64,000 nucleotides of DNA from Antedon mediterranea (Eukaryota > Echinodermata > Crinoidea > Comatulida > Antedonidae): NCBI RefSeq assembly GCF_964355755.1, contig NC_092677.1, positions 1,121,001 to 1,185,000 of the forward strand. Reading direction: 5' to 3'. Both the position numbers and the translations under genes were made by a program. Below are positions 33,921 to 46,380 of this stretch, piece after piece (positions within the stretch are counted from its first letter, which is position 1; every line of letters starts with the position of its first letter). Under the pieces are notes generated by a model. It made no database searches and was not told the origin of the DNA. It saw only the letters and a program-made list of their open reading frames with translations.

Positions 33921-36433
33921 CTAGATGGCACGCTCGCTTCGCTCGCGTACCATCAAGGGGTGCTCACAGATGGTTCTCGAATACAGTAGAATCCACGGAC
34001 GGGGACTTTTTTGGGACACTAAACAAAAACGGAAGTGTCCCCCTAATTGGGGTATTCAGAAATAGAGACAACAAAACCAATACTGGATTCCATAAAGGAC
34101 AATTAATTTATGTGGATTAAAGAAATTAGGGAGAAATGGAAATGTATGTACGGGAATTGGGCGACACGTGGTGGTGGTGATGGAACCGCAGTAATAAAGT
34201 TGATTGTATTTATATATTATAAGAACCAAACTAAATAAATAGACCTAGACATTCTGCGAAATGGAAATCGGAAATGCAAGCTCCTATTCAGTGAAAAATT
34301 TAACTGTAGTCTACCTAAATATTTAGGGCAAATCATCGGTTGTGGTGTTGAAATTCCTGTAAACATTTGTGTGAACCAAACTGGGTCGAATTTCTGTCAT
34401 GAGTACTGATTTGTTGGCCTGTGATTTATGACGCCTAAGGGATCTATCTAGACTTATTTTTTAGAATAATGTACAATTGTCTTGTGTCGTATAATAAATA
34501 AGTACTGTAATAGTTACTGAAGTTACTATTACAATCTCGTCAATGAAAACACGAAAATGTATATGCACTTACTTATGAAAACGTATACAGTATTATACTC
34601 AGTTATTGAAAAAGTAGGTTTAAAAAAGTTTCGTTTGTCTGTAAAATGATGTAATCAAGCTGTTTACATGAGTCTTAATTTATAAGCACATCAATAATAA
34701 AATAGTTTATCTATCCTGTAATTGGCGAGATTATGGTCGCTGTTGAATGAAATAAAGCCAATCGGTATCATATTTGTACAGAAACGTTTTCGCGGCCGAA
34801 GGGTGTAACCTAAATTCGTTGTATTATCGTCAAGAACTAACTGTAACTAAACTTACATAGAAAGTAGGGTATCATAAATTTGGCCTTAGCACTCGGGGGA
34901 GTGGCTAAGATGAAGTCCGTGGGACTACTAAATATAAATTGTAATGAACCTCGAGGGACATAAATAGGAATATTTCATGTTTCATTATCAATGTATAATA
35001 AATGGAAACTGTTTACCGATTCAAATAATAGAAATTGGTTTTTAACATTTTCCGAACCTATTGCAAGTTTATTCTCAAAGGGCCCATATATTTACCTACC
35101 GTATGTGTTAAACCAAGGGCTCATACATTTACCTACAGTACTTGTGTTAAACCAAACTCTGGCAGACTGAGAGATTGGGATGTTCCATTCATTGCAAATC
35201 AATACATTTGTATAATCGTATATTAAATCTATCAAAATAGTATTTTTTAAAGAAAATCGGCCTGTCTTCAACATTATGATGGTGTACTCTAGCAATCTAT
35301 CAAAATAGTATTTTTTTTAAAGAAAATCGGCCTGTCTTCAACATTATGATGGTGTACTCTAGCTGTTCAACCGGTTTTCAGCTATTAAAAACAATTAGCG
35401 TAGGAGGAGATAGGAAAATGCGAAGCCTCCTCGCTATGTAACATTAGGGTTGAGGGATGGGAAAGCGGATAGGTACAAAGAGGAACAATTTTTAAATATA
35501 TTCTTTATCCACTGAGTAACGAAATATTTTGTTCATGTTTTATAGGCCTATAAATAATATACCTCTAAATACAGTAGGCCTAAAACATTTGCGATTTAAT
35601 ACTTTGTTAAAACTGTCACTGTCATAATCGATTGAAATATTAAAGTACATGTCACGATACACCACTACGACGTTTATATTTTTGGTAATTATTAATTAAT
35701 ACAAACGTTGAGAAGGAACTGTCAGTATAAAATTTATTTGTATATCTAACAGTAGAGCCTATCCACAGTCTCAGTAATAAAGTTTATTTGTATATATTTT
35801 TATATTACATCTAACAGTACGAACATTCACAGTAAGAAATGTTCGATTCAACTGAAAAATAGTTAATAGGTATTTACAGTATTGTCAAAGTATTGCAAGT
35901 TTATTCTCAAAGGGCTCATAAATTTACCTACAGTACTTGTGTTAAACCAAACTCTGGCAGACTGAGAGATTGGGATGTTCCATTCATCGCAAATCAATAC
36001 ATTTGTATAATCGTATATTAAATCTATCAAAATAGTATTTTTTAAAGAAAATCGGCCTGTCTTCAACATTATGATGGTGTACTCTAGCTGTTCAACCGGT
36101 TTTCAGCTATTAAAAACCATTATCGTAGGAGGAGATAGAAAAATGCGAAGCCTCCTCGCATTTTTTTGGCGGGTATTTTTCAAGATGGACATCCATTAGA
36201 CAGTGTATACCACGATCGGAAAACACCCCTATTTGGGGCAAATCGTTGAACCTAAATTCGTTTTAATCGTCAATAACTAATTATTTAACTCAATTTAATT
36301 AGTAAACAGGGTTACATCAGGCGGTTAAAATCAGTACCGAAAGTACGAACCAACTTTACATACCATCGAGTGAAAATTCTAGAAGTAAGGCGCGATTTAC
36401 CGAATTTTGCCCTTACGTAAATTTATATATAGA
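33921..36433 (-). mobile_element. Helitron-like unit 3
   Basis: 2513 bases. The start hairpin is slightly degraded (ctagatggcacgctcgc, accatcaagg). It contains about 1 kb not seen in unit 4 (about 33985-35000) plus a local 68/70-base tandem duplication at 35226-35363. Confidence 0.65.
35226..35363. repeat. 68/70-base tandem duplication
   Basis: The segment from aatctatcaaaatagta through ggtgtactctagc is present twice in direct succession; sister units have it once. Confidence 0.75.
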
Positions 36434-37746
36434 CTAGATGGTACGCTCGCTTCGCTCGCGTACCATCTAGGTCGTGCCCACAGATGGTTCTCGAATACAC
36501 AGTAATTTCAGCGTAACAAAACTGGCGATTTCAAATGTACGTACCGCAGGACTATATACATTGTCGTTTACAGAAACGAATAAATAGACACGATGATTTA
36601 TGTAGTCAACTAAAATTAGCAACCTGGGAATTACTTCCGAAGGAGAAACTTATCACAAAATGAGTCCAAGTTTTTGATTTGGACTCATTTAAAGAAACCC
36701 AATTTGTGTTTTGTATGTAACATTAGGGTTGAGGGATGGGAAAGCGAGGTACAAAGAGGAACAATTTTTAAATATATTCTTTATCCACTCAGTAACGAAA
36801 TATTTTTTTCATGTTTTATAGGCCTATAAATAATATACCTCTAAATACAGTAAAACATTTGCGATTTAATACTTTTTTTATTTTATTTATTTATTTATTT
36901 CTTTTAAATATTCATTGTACACTAATTTTCCCCGTGTATGGCAAGAGATTCCTAATTATATTAGAGAACATTCTTTATTTAGTTAGTTAAAACTGTCACT
37001 GTCATAATCGATTGAAATATTAAAGTACCATGTCACGATACACCACTACGACGTTTATATTTGGTAATTATTAATTAATACAAACGTTGAGAAAGAACTG
37101 TCAGTATAAAGTTTATTTGTATATAATAATGTGTTTATATATCTAACAGTAGAGCCTATCCACAATATCGCAAGTTTATTCTCAAAGGGCCCATATATTT
37201 ACCTACCGTATGTGTTAAACCAAGGGCTCATAAATTTACCTACAGTACTTGTGTTAAACCAAACTCTGGCAGACTGAGAGATTGGGATGTTTCATTCATC
37301 GCAAATCAATAGATTTGTATAATCGTATATTAAATCTATCAAAATAGTATTTTTTAAAGAAAATCGGCCTGTCTTCAACATTATGATGGTGTACTCTAGC
37401 TGTTCAACCGGTTTTCAGCTATTAAAAACAATTATCGTAGGAGGAGATAGGAAAATGCGAAGCCTCCTCGCATTTTTGTGGCGGGTATTTTTCAAGATGG
37501 ACCATCCATTAGACAGTGTATACCACGGTCGGAAAACACCCCTATTTGGGGCAAATCATTGAACCTAAATTCGTTTTAATCGTCAATAACTAATTATCTA
37601 ACTTAATTTAATTAGTAAATAGGGTTACATCAGGTGGTTAAAATCAGTACCGAAAGTACGAACCAACTTTATATACCATCGAGTAAAAATTATAGAAGTA
37701 AGGCGCGATTTACCGAATTTTGCCCTTACGTAAATTTATATATAGA
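36434..37746 (-). mobile_element. Helitron-like unit 4
   Basis: 1313 bases, the shortest unit. A block of about 110 bases at 36873-36983 (TTTA-rich, ending ctttatttagttag) interrupts sequence that is continuous in unit 3 and looks like a small nested insertion. It ends with TATATATAGA directly before gene 7 intron sequence. Confidence 0.7.
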
Positions 37747-38101
37747 TTACCGTACAGATATTTTTTAGTTTTAGGTACACATGCACAAGCAACGTCTGTG
37801 ACAGTGGGTGGTGATACAGTTAAAGTTGGTGAGGATGCGACGATGACGTGTAATTGTACACTTCAAGCGGGAGATGTTTTGAATCAACTTGTTTGGTTCA
37901 GAGCAGAGGATGATGGTACTTCAGACTTAGGAAACCCTCTGGTATCTTTAGTTGAAACAAGCAATGGTCGTTATAGCTTATCTAATGACAAGGATCTTAT
38001 GATAAGTGTCGTTGAAGTAAATGATGCAGGAAATTATCTGTGTAGAATTGTAACACAAACTGTTCAAATTGCTGACGACTATGATCAACTTATAGTCCAA
38101 T

Positions 38102-38185
38102 GTGAGTATAGGCTAATTCATTGTGAGTATAGGCTAATTCATTGTGAGTATAGGCTAATTCATTGTGAGTATAGGCTAATTCATT
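38102..38185 (+). repeat. Four tandem copies of a 21-base 5' splice-site unit
   Basis: Directly after the gene 7 V exon, a 21-base unit beginning GTGAGTATAGGCT occurs four times in perfect succession (starting 38102, 38123, 38144, 38165). Genes 2 and 5 have it once. Each unit offers the same donor, and 21 bases equal seven codons, so any donor keeps phase 1 and lengthens the protein by a multiple of seven residues (CEYRLIH). Confidence 0.9.
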
Positions 38186-39447
38186 GTCAGTGAAGCTATA
38201 ATCGGTATAGTACTCTTTTTAGCAGCTTTTGTTCGTTTGTTAATAAGCAATCACTAATTAACAACTACATTTCCTAATTTATCTTTTTTGAAATTTGTTT
38301 TGTTGATTTTACAGTAAATGATCATGTATTAGTTAGTTTTTACTTTTATGGCATAATTATTTGATAACAATCAACGTTTTTTACATATTTGTTTTCCTCA
38401 TAATATTTTTTTCAATATTTTAGATTTATTAGTTTTCTTTTCATGTCGAAAACTGTTCAGGTGGTCAATGCTTAAAGTAATTTTTACTTATTTTGATCTC
38501 CTTTCACACATCTTTTTTTCTTTTCTTATAGTTCATATATCTGTTCATTTAGTTCAATGTGTGGAAAATAAATAAATGAAACAAATAAACAAACAGTTAT
38601 ACACATAACTTGTTAGACAATTCATTTTTTTCTAACAATCACTTTTAAACACTAGTTACTAATGTAAACATGATAAAACTCCTGTGTTGTGCTTGTATAG
38701 TAAGATCATTCTTTTGTTTTTTTACATGTTTCAGAACCTTTTTTTAAGCCAGAAGAAGGATTATACATCATGTTAAATGGCACAGCAACATCTATATGTA
38801 CTTCACTTGATGGTATTCCAACACCGATTACCATAACATGTATCAAAGATGGCAATGAACTTGATGTTTCTGATACAGACAAGTATCCAACTTTTGATAC
38901 AAAATAAACGATTAATGACGTTGTTGAAGAAGATGAAGGAGTTTATCAGTGTAGAGCAGAGAATGCTGCGTACAGTGGAACAGAGGTTAAACTTAGTAAT
39001 ACTGCCACACTGTCAATAGGTTGGTTGGAATAAACATTTTGATAAATAATGTATTTTATTGGCATCATATTATATAAGTAGTTTCTACAAGTCATAATTA
39101 TTAATGGAATATTCATATTATAGTATATTATGTCATGTGGTAACAAAAATAAAGCACAGCTACAGCGAAATCTGAAAGTTTCAGTTTATTTGAGTTAAGA
39201 AAGTAATTTTTATAATATGAACGCATGGCGTGTTTTACTAAATATTGCTTGTTTGTTTTATATTTCTTTAGCATTGACAACAACTTCTTTTATATCCGGT
39301 AAGTCAACTACACGGTTTTTATTTGCTTGCATTTTTATTTATTGTAAATTTCCGGGTTTTTGTTTTGCATTGCCAAAAGCAAATAAAGGATAGAAATTGA
39401 ACATAATGATGACCTTTTTATAATATATTTGTCAACACTACATTATT

Positions 39448-42400
39448 ATTATTATTATTATTATTACTTGTATAGCGCACATTTATACAACATTTAATTA
39501 TAATCAGCGGCGCTTCACATCAATTAGTATCGTAACATTGTTTGAAATATAGTGCTTTTAAATGTTTTTTTTAAACTGATTATAGTCGTCTAAGTGTTTA
39601 ATGTGACTTGGTAATCTGTTCCAAATTTTAGGTCCTGCTACGGCGAACGAACGGTCAGCAAATGTCTTTCGTTTAGTTCGTGGGATTGTCAGGTTATAAT
39701 TGCTGGTGCTTGAACGAGTACTGCGAGAAACATTCCGCACAGTAAGAATATCTCTTAGGTAACTTGGAGCGGAACCTTTAAGCGAACGCCATACAAGACA
39801 CGCTATTTTGAATTGACATCTATGAGACATCGGAAGCCGGTGCAAGGATCGCATGGCGTTAGTTGCACTGTCATACCGACCTTTCCTGACAATTATTTTC
39901 GCAGCTTGGTGCAGTAACCTCTTCATTGGAGCAAGGGTAATAGCAGGTAGACCATAATACAATGCATTGGCGTAATCAATATGTGACAGCACGAGCGATT
40001 GAACTAGTTGTTGGCAAAGGTCCTTGGAGAGAAATTTGCGGATTTGACGAATATAGTATAAATTAACAGCTATCGTTCTGCATTTATCACGTATGTGGTT
40101 CTCGAAAGATAGCTGTTCGTCGATATTAACACCAAAGTATTTTACAGATGAACCACGTGGTATTCTGTCCTGACATACGATGATATGATCTTTCTCGTAT
40201 TTCAGGAGTTGAGCTCTGCTTCCCAATGGTATGAACTCTGTTTTTTCACTGTTCATATTTAGTCTGTTGGACTTCATCCAGTCGTTGATGGATATGAGGC
40301 ACTCTTGTAATTTGGTGATTGTATTTTCCATACTAGAACTAGAATTTGGATTAAATGAATCATACACTGAGTGATCATAGGCATATCCCATCACAGAAAT
40401 ATCAAACTTACTGATATGATCTTGTAAAGTGCTGGCATATATGGTGTATAGAACTGGACCGCATATACTACCCTGAGGTACAGAGAAGGACAAATTGGCT
40501 GTCTCCAAGTTAGTTTCGCCGATTGTTACGTTGGCAAATCGAGGACGAAAGTAAGTATCAAACCAGTTCAATGCCGCATTGGCCACTCCGAATTTGTTCT
40601 GCAAAACGTCGAGGAGTACTTTGTGGTTCACTGTGTCGAAGGCGGCTGACAAGTCTATACATACCAGCGCAGACACCCTTTGCAGCTCCATATTCCAGAG
40701 TTCATTGGTTAACTTAACAAAAGCCGTCTCTGTGCTAAAACCTTTCCGATAGGCAGATTGGTACGCCGGTAATAAGGTATTGTTCTCAACATAAGCTATG
40801 AATTGGTTCAAGCATGCGCGTTCAACCAGCTTGGATACGAAGGACAGATTGCTTACTGGCCTATAATTCCTGAGGATACATTCAACACCCTTCTTTTTTA
40901 TAAGCGGTTTTATAACTGATATTTTCCATCTATGAGCTAATACGCCGTTACACAACGAGTTGTTGATCATCATTGTAATAAGTGGTATAAGTGTATCCAG
41001 ATGTTGTTTCACCAGTGTCGACGGTAGGGGGTCAGTGGAGCAGGTTGTTGGTTTTGCGCATATGATCAACTTCCTAACATCATCTTCGCTAACTTCCTAA
41101 AATGCAATAAATTCATTTGCCATTAGCCGTTCTTGTTCATACAAAGGGAAGTGTTCCAATTCCTCTCGTAGTTTCTCTATTTTGCCCATAAAGAAAGATA
41201 TGAAGTCGTCTGCTAACTGTTTATCAGTTTCATGTGGTGGAAGTGGGTTATTTTTACGTCTACCAATGAGCTCAAACACGATCTTGTAAAGCTTTTTTGA
41301 GTTGTTGCCAGCTTCTTTGATAGCACCATTAATGAATTTGTACTTGGCTAAACGAAGATAACGTTTGTATGAATTGCGTAGAGCATTGTAAGCTGACCTA
41401 TTTTCGTCGGTGGCAGACTTCCGTAAGGTCTTCTCAGCACGACGAAGTTGCTTCTTCAACACCTAAGCCTCGTCATCAAACCAAGGTAACGATCTTCTGA
41501 CAGTGGTAGTTTTCTCAACAATAGTAGCATGCTTATCCAGAGCAGCAAGTAGTTGAGTGTTGTAGTGATTTGCCAAATCGTCGATATCATCGATATTCGT
41601 TGATGATATAACTACTTGAGACAAAGCTTCATCAAAGTTCGTGTGATCTATTTTATTTATCTTTCGAAACTTTTTCTTTTGACGGTAACATGTCGGTTTT
41701 GGTCTCGATAAAATAGTCTCTACAAAACAATGGTCACTGATGTAATAATTTGAAGCGGGCTCGGTAACACAAAGAGTGTCCTTACCCCTCGTTATTAGCA
41801 AATCAAGAGTATTTCCCGAACGATGTGTTGGTAAAGACACGTGTTGATCAAGATTTAAACACTCAAGTACATCGTCGAATTTTATTTTATCCGGGTCATT
41901 GCTGCTGTTCATATGAATGTTGAAGTCACCCGAAAATATTACAGAACTATGTAACGATAGAATATCCGAAGCATATTCTGCGAATTCATCATAGAAGGTG
42001 GCAGTACTAATGGGTCTGACGGTGGAGTAAGGCGGGCGATAGATGACAACGAATGTGGTGTGTAGGGTTGTGTCCACGAAATTCCATTCGGAAAATTCGA
42101 AAGACGATTTTGCGCCTGAATTAAGTTGATTGACATTTAGACAATCCTTGAATATAATTCCTGTTCCTCCTCCGCGTCTGTCTGTGCGATGTTTATCAAG
42201 GAATGTATAGCCACATGTGTTGAGGTCTGCCCTGTGTGCATCATCATTCTCCAATAACCACGTCTCAGTGACCGTACAGATATCGTAATCGTTTATTGTG
42301 ATGTGATGTATAAATTCACCAATCTTGTTGCGGATGGACTGCGTATTCACTGTAGCGAAAGACAGATGTGGATCTCGGGTGTAATCCGTAATAGAACGCG

Positions 42401-43032
42401 AAAGATACCTTAAATGTTCAAAGTGAATACCGGTATTTGTGTAGTCCGAATTGATCATTTGAATTCGGCTTGTTTGTTTGAACGGTCTATTTCCAATAAT
42501 AACGGGGCATGAGTTTTGAAGATTATATGTGTAAACATCACAACTGGGTGGCCTCCTACTGTTCTTCCCTCCTCGTTTTCCTTGGCGACGGCGAAACCAT
42601 TTCTTCTTTAATAGAACTGAATTGTTGAATGCTATAATCTTGTTTATAATAATATGCGAGTATTGATTTTGGTTTGTAGTTTGATAACGTAGCGATAGTA
42701 GTTCAGCTTTAGAATAGCTAAGCTTGTTTTCGCGAACAATGGAACGATACACATGCGCCATATTCAAATGACCGTAACCGCTGTGTTGTTGGTTAGCTCG
42801 TTCCTGTGGTGCAGCTAAAACACTGGCCTTACTTAGGCCTACAAAAATTATCACTTGAAAAACCACGATATTAAACAAACTGCATAACATAACGGATCTC
42901 TGTCACTTCGAATGTTGTATTCTTGTAAATTAGTTAAACAGATCTTAGAAATGAAAATTATCGGTAAAAAGTCGAAAAGTATCAGAGCTCCGAAAGAAAG
43001 TCATGCTACACATTAGCGACCCTTGACCTTTG
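39448..43032 (-). mobile_element. L2/CR1-like LINE in the hinge-TM intron of gene 7
   Basis: acattatt flanks both sides (39440-39447 and 43033-43040). Other genes have cactacattattgtaaac once here. On the minus strand the element runs from 43032 to a 3' end with an ATT/AAT microsatellite (39448-39465). It encodes endonuclease and reverse transcriptase. It is antisense to gene 7. Confidence 0.85.
39558..42890 (-). pseudogene. LINE endonuclease-reverse transcriptase with two in-frame stops
   Basis: One frame runs from 42890 to 39558 and is broken only by TAG at 41463-41465 and TAG at 41097-41099. The N-terminal part has the endonuclease (VNTQSIRNK, TETWL, RRGGGTGI, GDFNIHMN, TLDLL, SDHCF). The RT has NYRPVSNLSF, CIDLSAAFDTVNH and SVPQGSICGP. 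The catalytic box reads YAYD where active enzymes have YADD, so a catalytic aspartate is replaced. The copy is therefore probably dead on three counts, although its length is nearly complete. Confidence 0.85.
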
Positions 43033-43657
43033 ACATTATTGTAAACATGTTTAAAATGATATGGTAACGCTGTACTAATTGTTTAGTTTTAAGTACAGAG
43101 TTTCCAAAGAGTGAGGGCGTATGCAATTCAACGAGTCTTGTTGTTGGAATGACGTTTGTTGGTGTGCTCATTGGATTCATTCTCTGTTTGCTTGTTGGTT
43201 TTATCATCAGCAACATAAGGAAGTCAAATTCACAGGTAAAGTATAATTCAGAAAGTAGAACCAAAATCAAAAGAGATAGGCATAAAATGACCAAAGGTTT
43301 AATGAAATACCACACACTTAAGTAATGTTTGATTTTGAAGGTACCTACATCGAAAAACACCAACCAATCAGGGGTAAGGATGCCATACTTCAACTTTAAG
43401 TATTCACTTTACTCATCAACATCATCATTATCATTTATTATTATTACTATTGTCACCAATATATCAATAAAGGTTTACACGATTTTCATTCTTCTTTTTT
43501 CATGCAATAAACGTTGTATTATTTTTAGCAGCAAGAGTATATGACTTATACTGGAGAGACAGATAAAGCAACAACCCATACATACCAAGATTTACAGAAG
43601 AAAGACGATAATCAAGCTGTATATGTAAATGTTAAAGCCAAAAAGGACAAAAAATAA

Positions 43658-44870
43658 TACATTATTCAAGATAAATTAATACAGGAATAATTATTGTTAA
43701 TGGAATATCATACTTATAAGTTTTACCTATAGTGAAACTGACAGAACCACGGTATATCGCAACATGTGATATAAAGAAGAAAACCATCAAACAAATGTAA
43801 CCAACAGTTTATTCAAATGAATAAGTTGTTCGTTATTTTGTAACGGAAATCTAATCTGGTGGCAGGGATAGCATTCAATTATACATGTGCGCGAGTTTGG
43901 TTGCAATAATATATACTTTTTTTGTGGTACGAGTTTAGAAGAATAATGCGATCTTGATTCTATCAATTTGACATGAACGGTAAGTATACAGAACACTACA
44001 AGGAAGTAAAAACAAGAAATATTTCTTATAAAAAACGCCGCTCGACTTTTTGACGTAACAGTTTTAATCATTGTTCTTTCTTCAGATATAATGATAATAT
44101 TTAACAATCAGTAGTAAACATTTTGTGTAAATATAATTTGGCCTACTGTACAGAAAAAAAATATAATCATAAACTAAACTACAGTATATGTACATATTGC
44201 AGGCTATGGGCATTACTCCCTAATGACCCGGCCCACATACTAGTCTAGGCCAACTACCTAGGAGTAACAATGTAACATTAAAAGTTAATATCATACACTG
44301 CCTGTTAATATCTTGTATCAAAATTATAATAAAGAAAGAATTATGAAAATCTGACTTATAGTTTTCGAAATATATAGGGTTCAGAACATCGCCAAAAATA
44401 AATCGTTTTTAGCCACGAACGAAGTAAATAAATTGCACCCTCAGTAGGCAATGATATGCATTTCAATCAAATATGATATTACATGTTTATTAAATAAAAA
44501 CGAGTGTTTATTTAACCTAATATTCAAAGAATTTCAATACATTATTTTTCCGTGTCAGAGTGACTTCACGGGTGAGAAATTCTTCTGCAGTGTGTTGAAT
44601 CGCGTCAACCAACCAAAGGGCGAGAATCCGAAATCGTTCAACCGTGAGGCCTCGTAGACCGTTTTTTCCAAGACGTTTTTGGGTCGAGCAGCATGGACCT
44701 ATAAATTAGTCGAGTTTACAAAATTCCAAAACTGTCAGCGGCCGTAGATATATAGCTCTCGCGTTGTTAAAGCTTCTTATTGACTACCGGTATGTCTCCT
44801 GTGAATATAGCTGCCTAAAGGCGCGGCGCGATTACACATATCAGGAAGTAGCAAAATCATTCTGTATTCA
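43658..44870. other. Downstream flank of gene 7, no gene recognised
   Basis: After the tail stop the conserved 3' flank of the family soon ends and an AT-rich region follows. Short open stretches around 43790-44110, 44450-44660 and 44760-44970 show no recognisable domains, and their base composition is like their surroundings. Nothing else is supported. Confidence 0.4.
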
Positions 44871-46380
44871 GTATTCAGTATTTATTGGTACTCACTTTAG
44901 AAAAAGTGGCACACACCTTTCGGTGGTGCGTCCATACAAATATAAACAACAACATATAAAAGGTAAATGATGATAAAACTTACATAATTAACTTACATTG
45001 AAAAAAAAAACAACAACAAAAAAATGTACAGTTGTAATTGCACACTTGAATAGATACTTAAGAACAATAATTGTATAACGAGCAAATCAATATATCGATG
45101 CAATAGGTCAGTAGTAAATACACATTAGGGCCTACTTACAAAATGTCTGACAGAAAAAAAAAAAAAACTTATACATAGTAAATAAAAAAAAACTTAACTA
45201 AAAAAAAAACAAAAACAAAAAAACAAAACAAAACAGAATAAAGGTACAATAGGTGAACAGTATAAATAATACATAATCATGATAAAATTACTACATCAAT
45301 CGAAATAAGCATAAATATATATTTATATGTACTTGAAATTATAGATATAGCAAAAAGCTAATACATGATTTTATTTGTTTAATATGATCAGTTATTGGTA
45401 TATCTAACTGGTCTATCAATGTATAAACCAAATAAGCTAAAATGACAGAAAAAAAAAATACATAGAAAATATCACTAAAAAACAATTGAATAACAGTATA
45501 AAGATACAAAAGGTCAACAGTATAAATAATACATAATCATGATTATTTTTACAAAAATCGAGATAAACACAAATATATGTTTATATGTATTTGAAGTTAG
45601 ATAAGCAAATAAATGATTTTCTTTGCTTAATTAGTTATTGATACAACTAACTATTCTATCAATGTAAAAGCCAAATAGGCTAATTATTGGGGTAATGTTG
45701 GTAATTTCTTATATATATCTAACCTGGTATCCCAGGCACTTTGTAAGTATTTTTTACAAGCCATGTCGAAAATCTCCCCAAGAACAACGTTTTCATTATA
45801 TAAATTGTCTAATAACAAATGTAATTTCATTTCAGAGGTTCTTTTGTAGAAAGATTTCCAATAATGTTCAAACCCGTTATTCATTAATTGTAATTTCATT
45901 GGGTAGAAGATTTCTTCTCTTAATTTACTAAATATATTACATTCTAACATAAAGTGTGCGATAGTTTCAGTGTCATTATTGCAGAGTACACACATATCCG
46001 TATTCGTGGGTGAACATGACCTTTTCCTACCTTCAAGGTTTAGAGAGTTTGATCTCGCCTTAAATTTCAAACAACTTCTTTTAAAGTCATTTCTGTAAAG
46101 AAGGTATGGTTCTAGTATCGGTTTATTCTTGTACAATATATACTGTGTCAGAGATGATTTTGATTGTGCTCTCTTCTGCCATTCGTTATTATCGATATCT
46201 TTGTTCTTGCATTTAAATTAAGTTAACCAATTACCGGGTGATTCGTTGGTGAACATGTTACATTTAAGTAAGGCTTCTTTAACTTGATTTAACCATCCCC
46301 ATTTTAATTTATCTTCAAAAATGTTTATGGCGTTAAAAATCAAAATGTCCTTTGTCATTGTCCATGTTTTTTAGGCGGTT
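44870..46380 (-). pseudogene. 5'-truncated LINE remnant with RT C-terminal zinc motif
   Basis: The minus-strand frame at 46136-45684 encodes CVLCNNDTETIAHFMLEC, the Cys-x2-Cys...His...Cys motif found at the C-terminus of many LINE polymerases. Similar sequence continues upstream to about 46380 (KWGWLNQVKEALL) with a stop. Between 44870 and 45690 is a likely 3' UTR with an imperfect duplication of about 260 bases (units near 45255 and 45517). The RT core is absent. Confidence 0.55.

Larger units (their letters stand above)
25951..37746 (-). mobile_element. Tandem array of four Helitron-like units in intron 1 of gene 7
   Basis: On the minus strand each unit starts TCTATATATAAATTTACG and ends with a GGTACGC.../...GCGTACC hairpin and ATCTAG, joined head to tail as CTAG|TC. 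The intron of gene 2 reads tttataataa/ttactgtacag without insert; here the same words flank the array (25941-25950 and 37747 onward). The insertion is therefore exactly between A and T with no target duplication, the Helitron rule. No Rep or helicase frame is present, so the units are non-autonomous. Confidence 0.8.
25842..43657 (+). pseudogene. Gene 7: type-A receptor with intact V exon and broken I-set exon
   Basis: Exons: leader 25842-25872, V-set 37775-38101, I-set remnant 38726-39019, hinge 39272-39298, TM 43087-43235, short 43341-43373, tail 43535-43657 (or from 43529/43532). The V domain is open and normal (MTCNCTL, LVWFRAED, YLCRI). The I-set exon has lost its acceptor (tag to tac), has the core Trp changed to Cys, and a TAA at 38905-38907. 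Two outcomes remain possible. The AG nine bases downstream would give TAA at the join and a secreted V-only product of about 119 residues. Skipping the I-set would keep frame and give a one-domain receptor of about 229 residues. Intron 1 holds an 11.8-kb Helitron-like array; the hinge-TM intron holds a LINE. Confidence 0.7.

Noticed and set aside
44451-44970. Two short open frames downstream of gene 7
   Set aside because: Each is about 68 residues, without domain, start context or paralog; expected by chance in AT-rich DNA.
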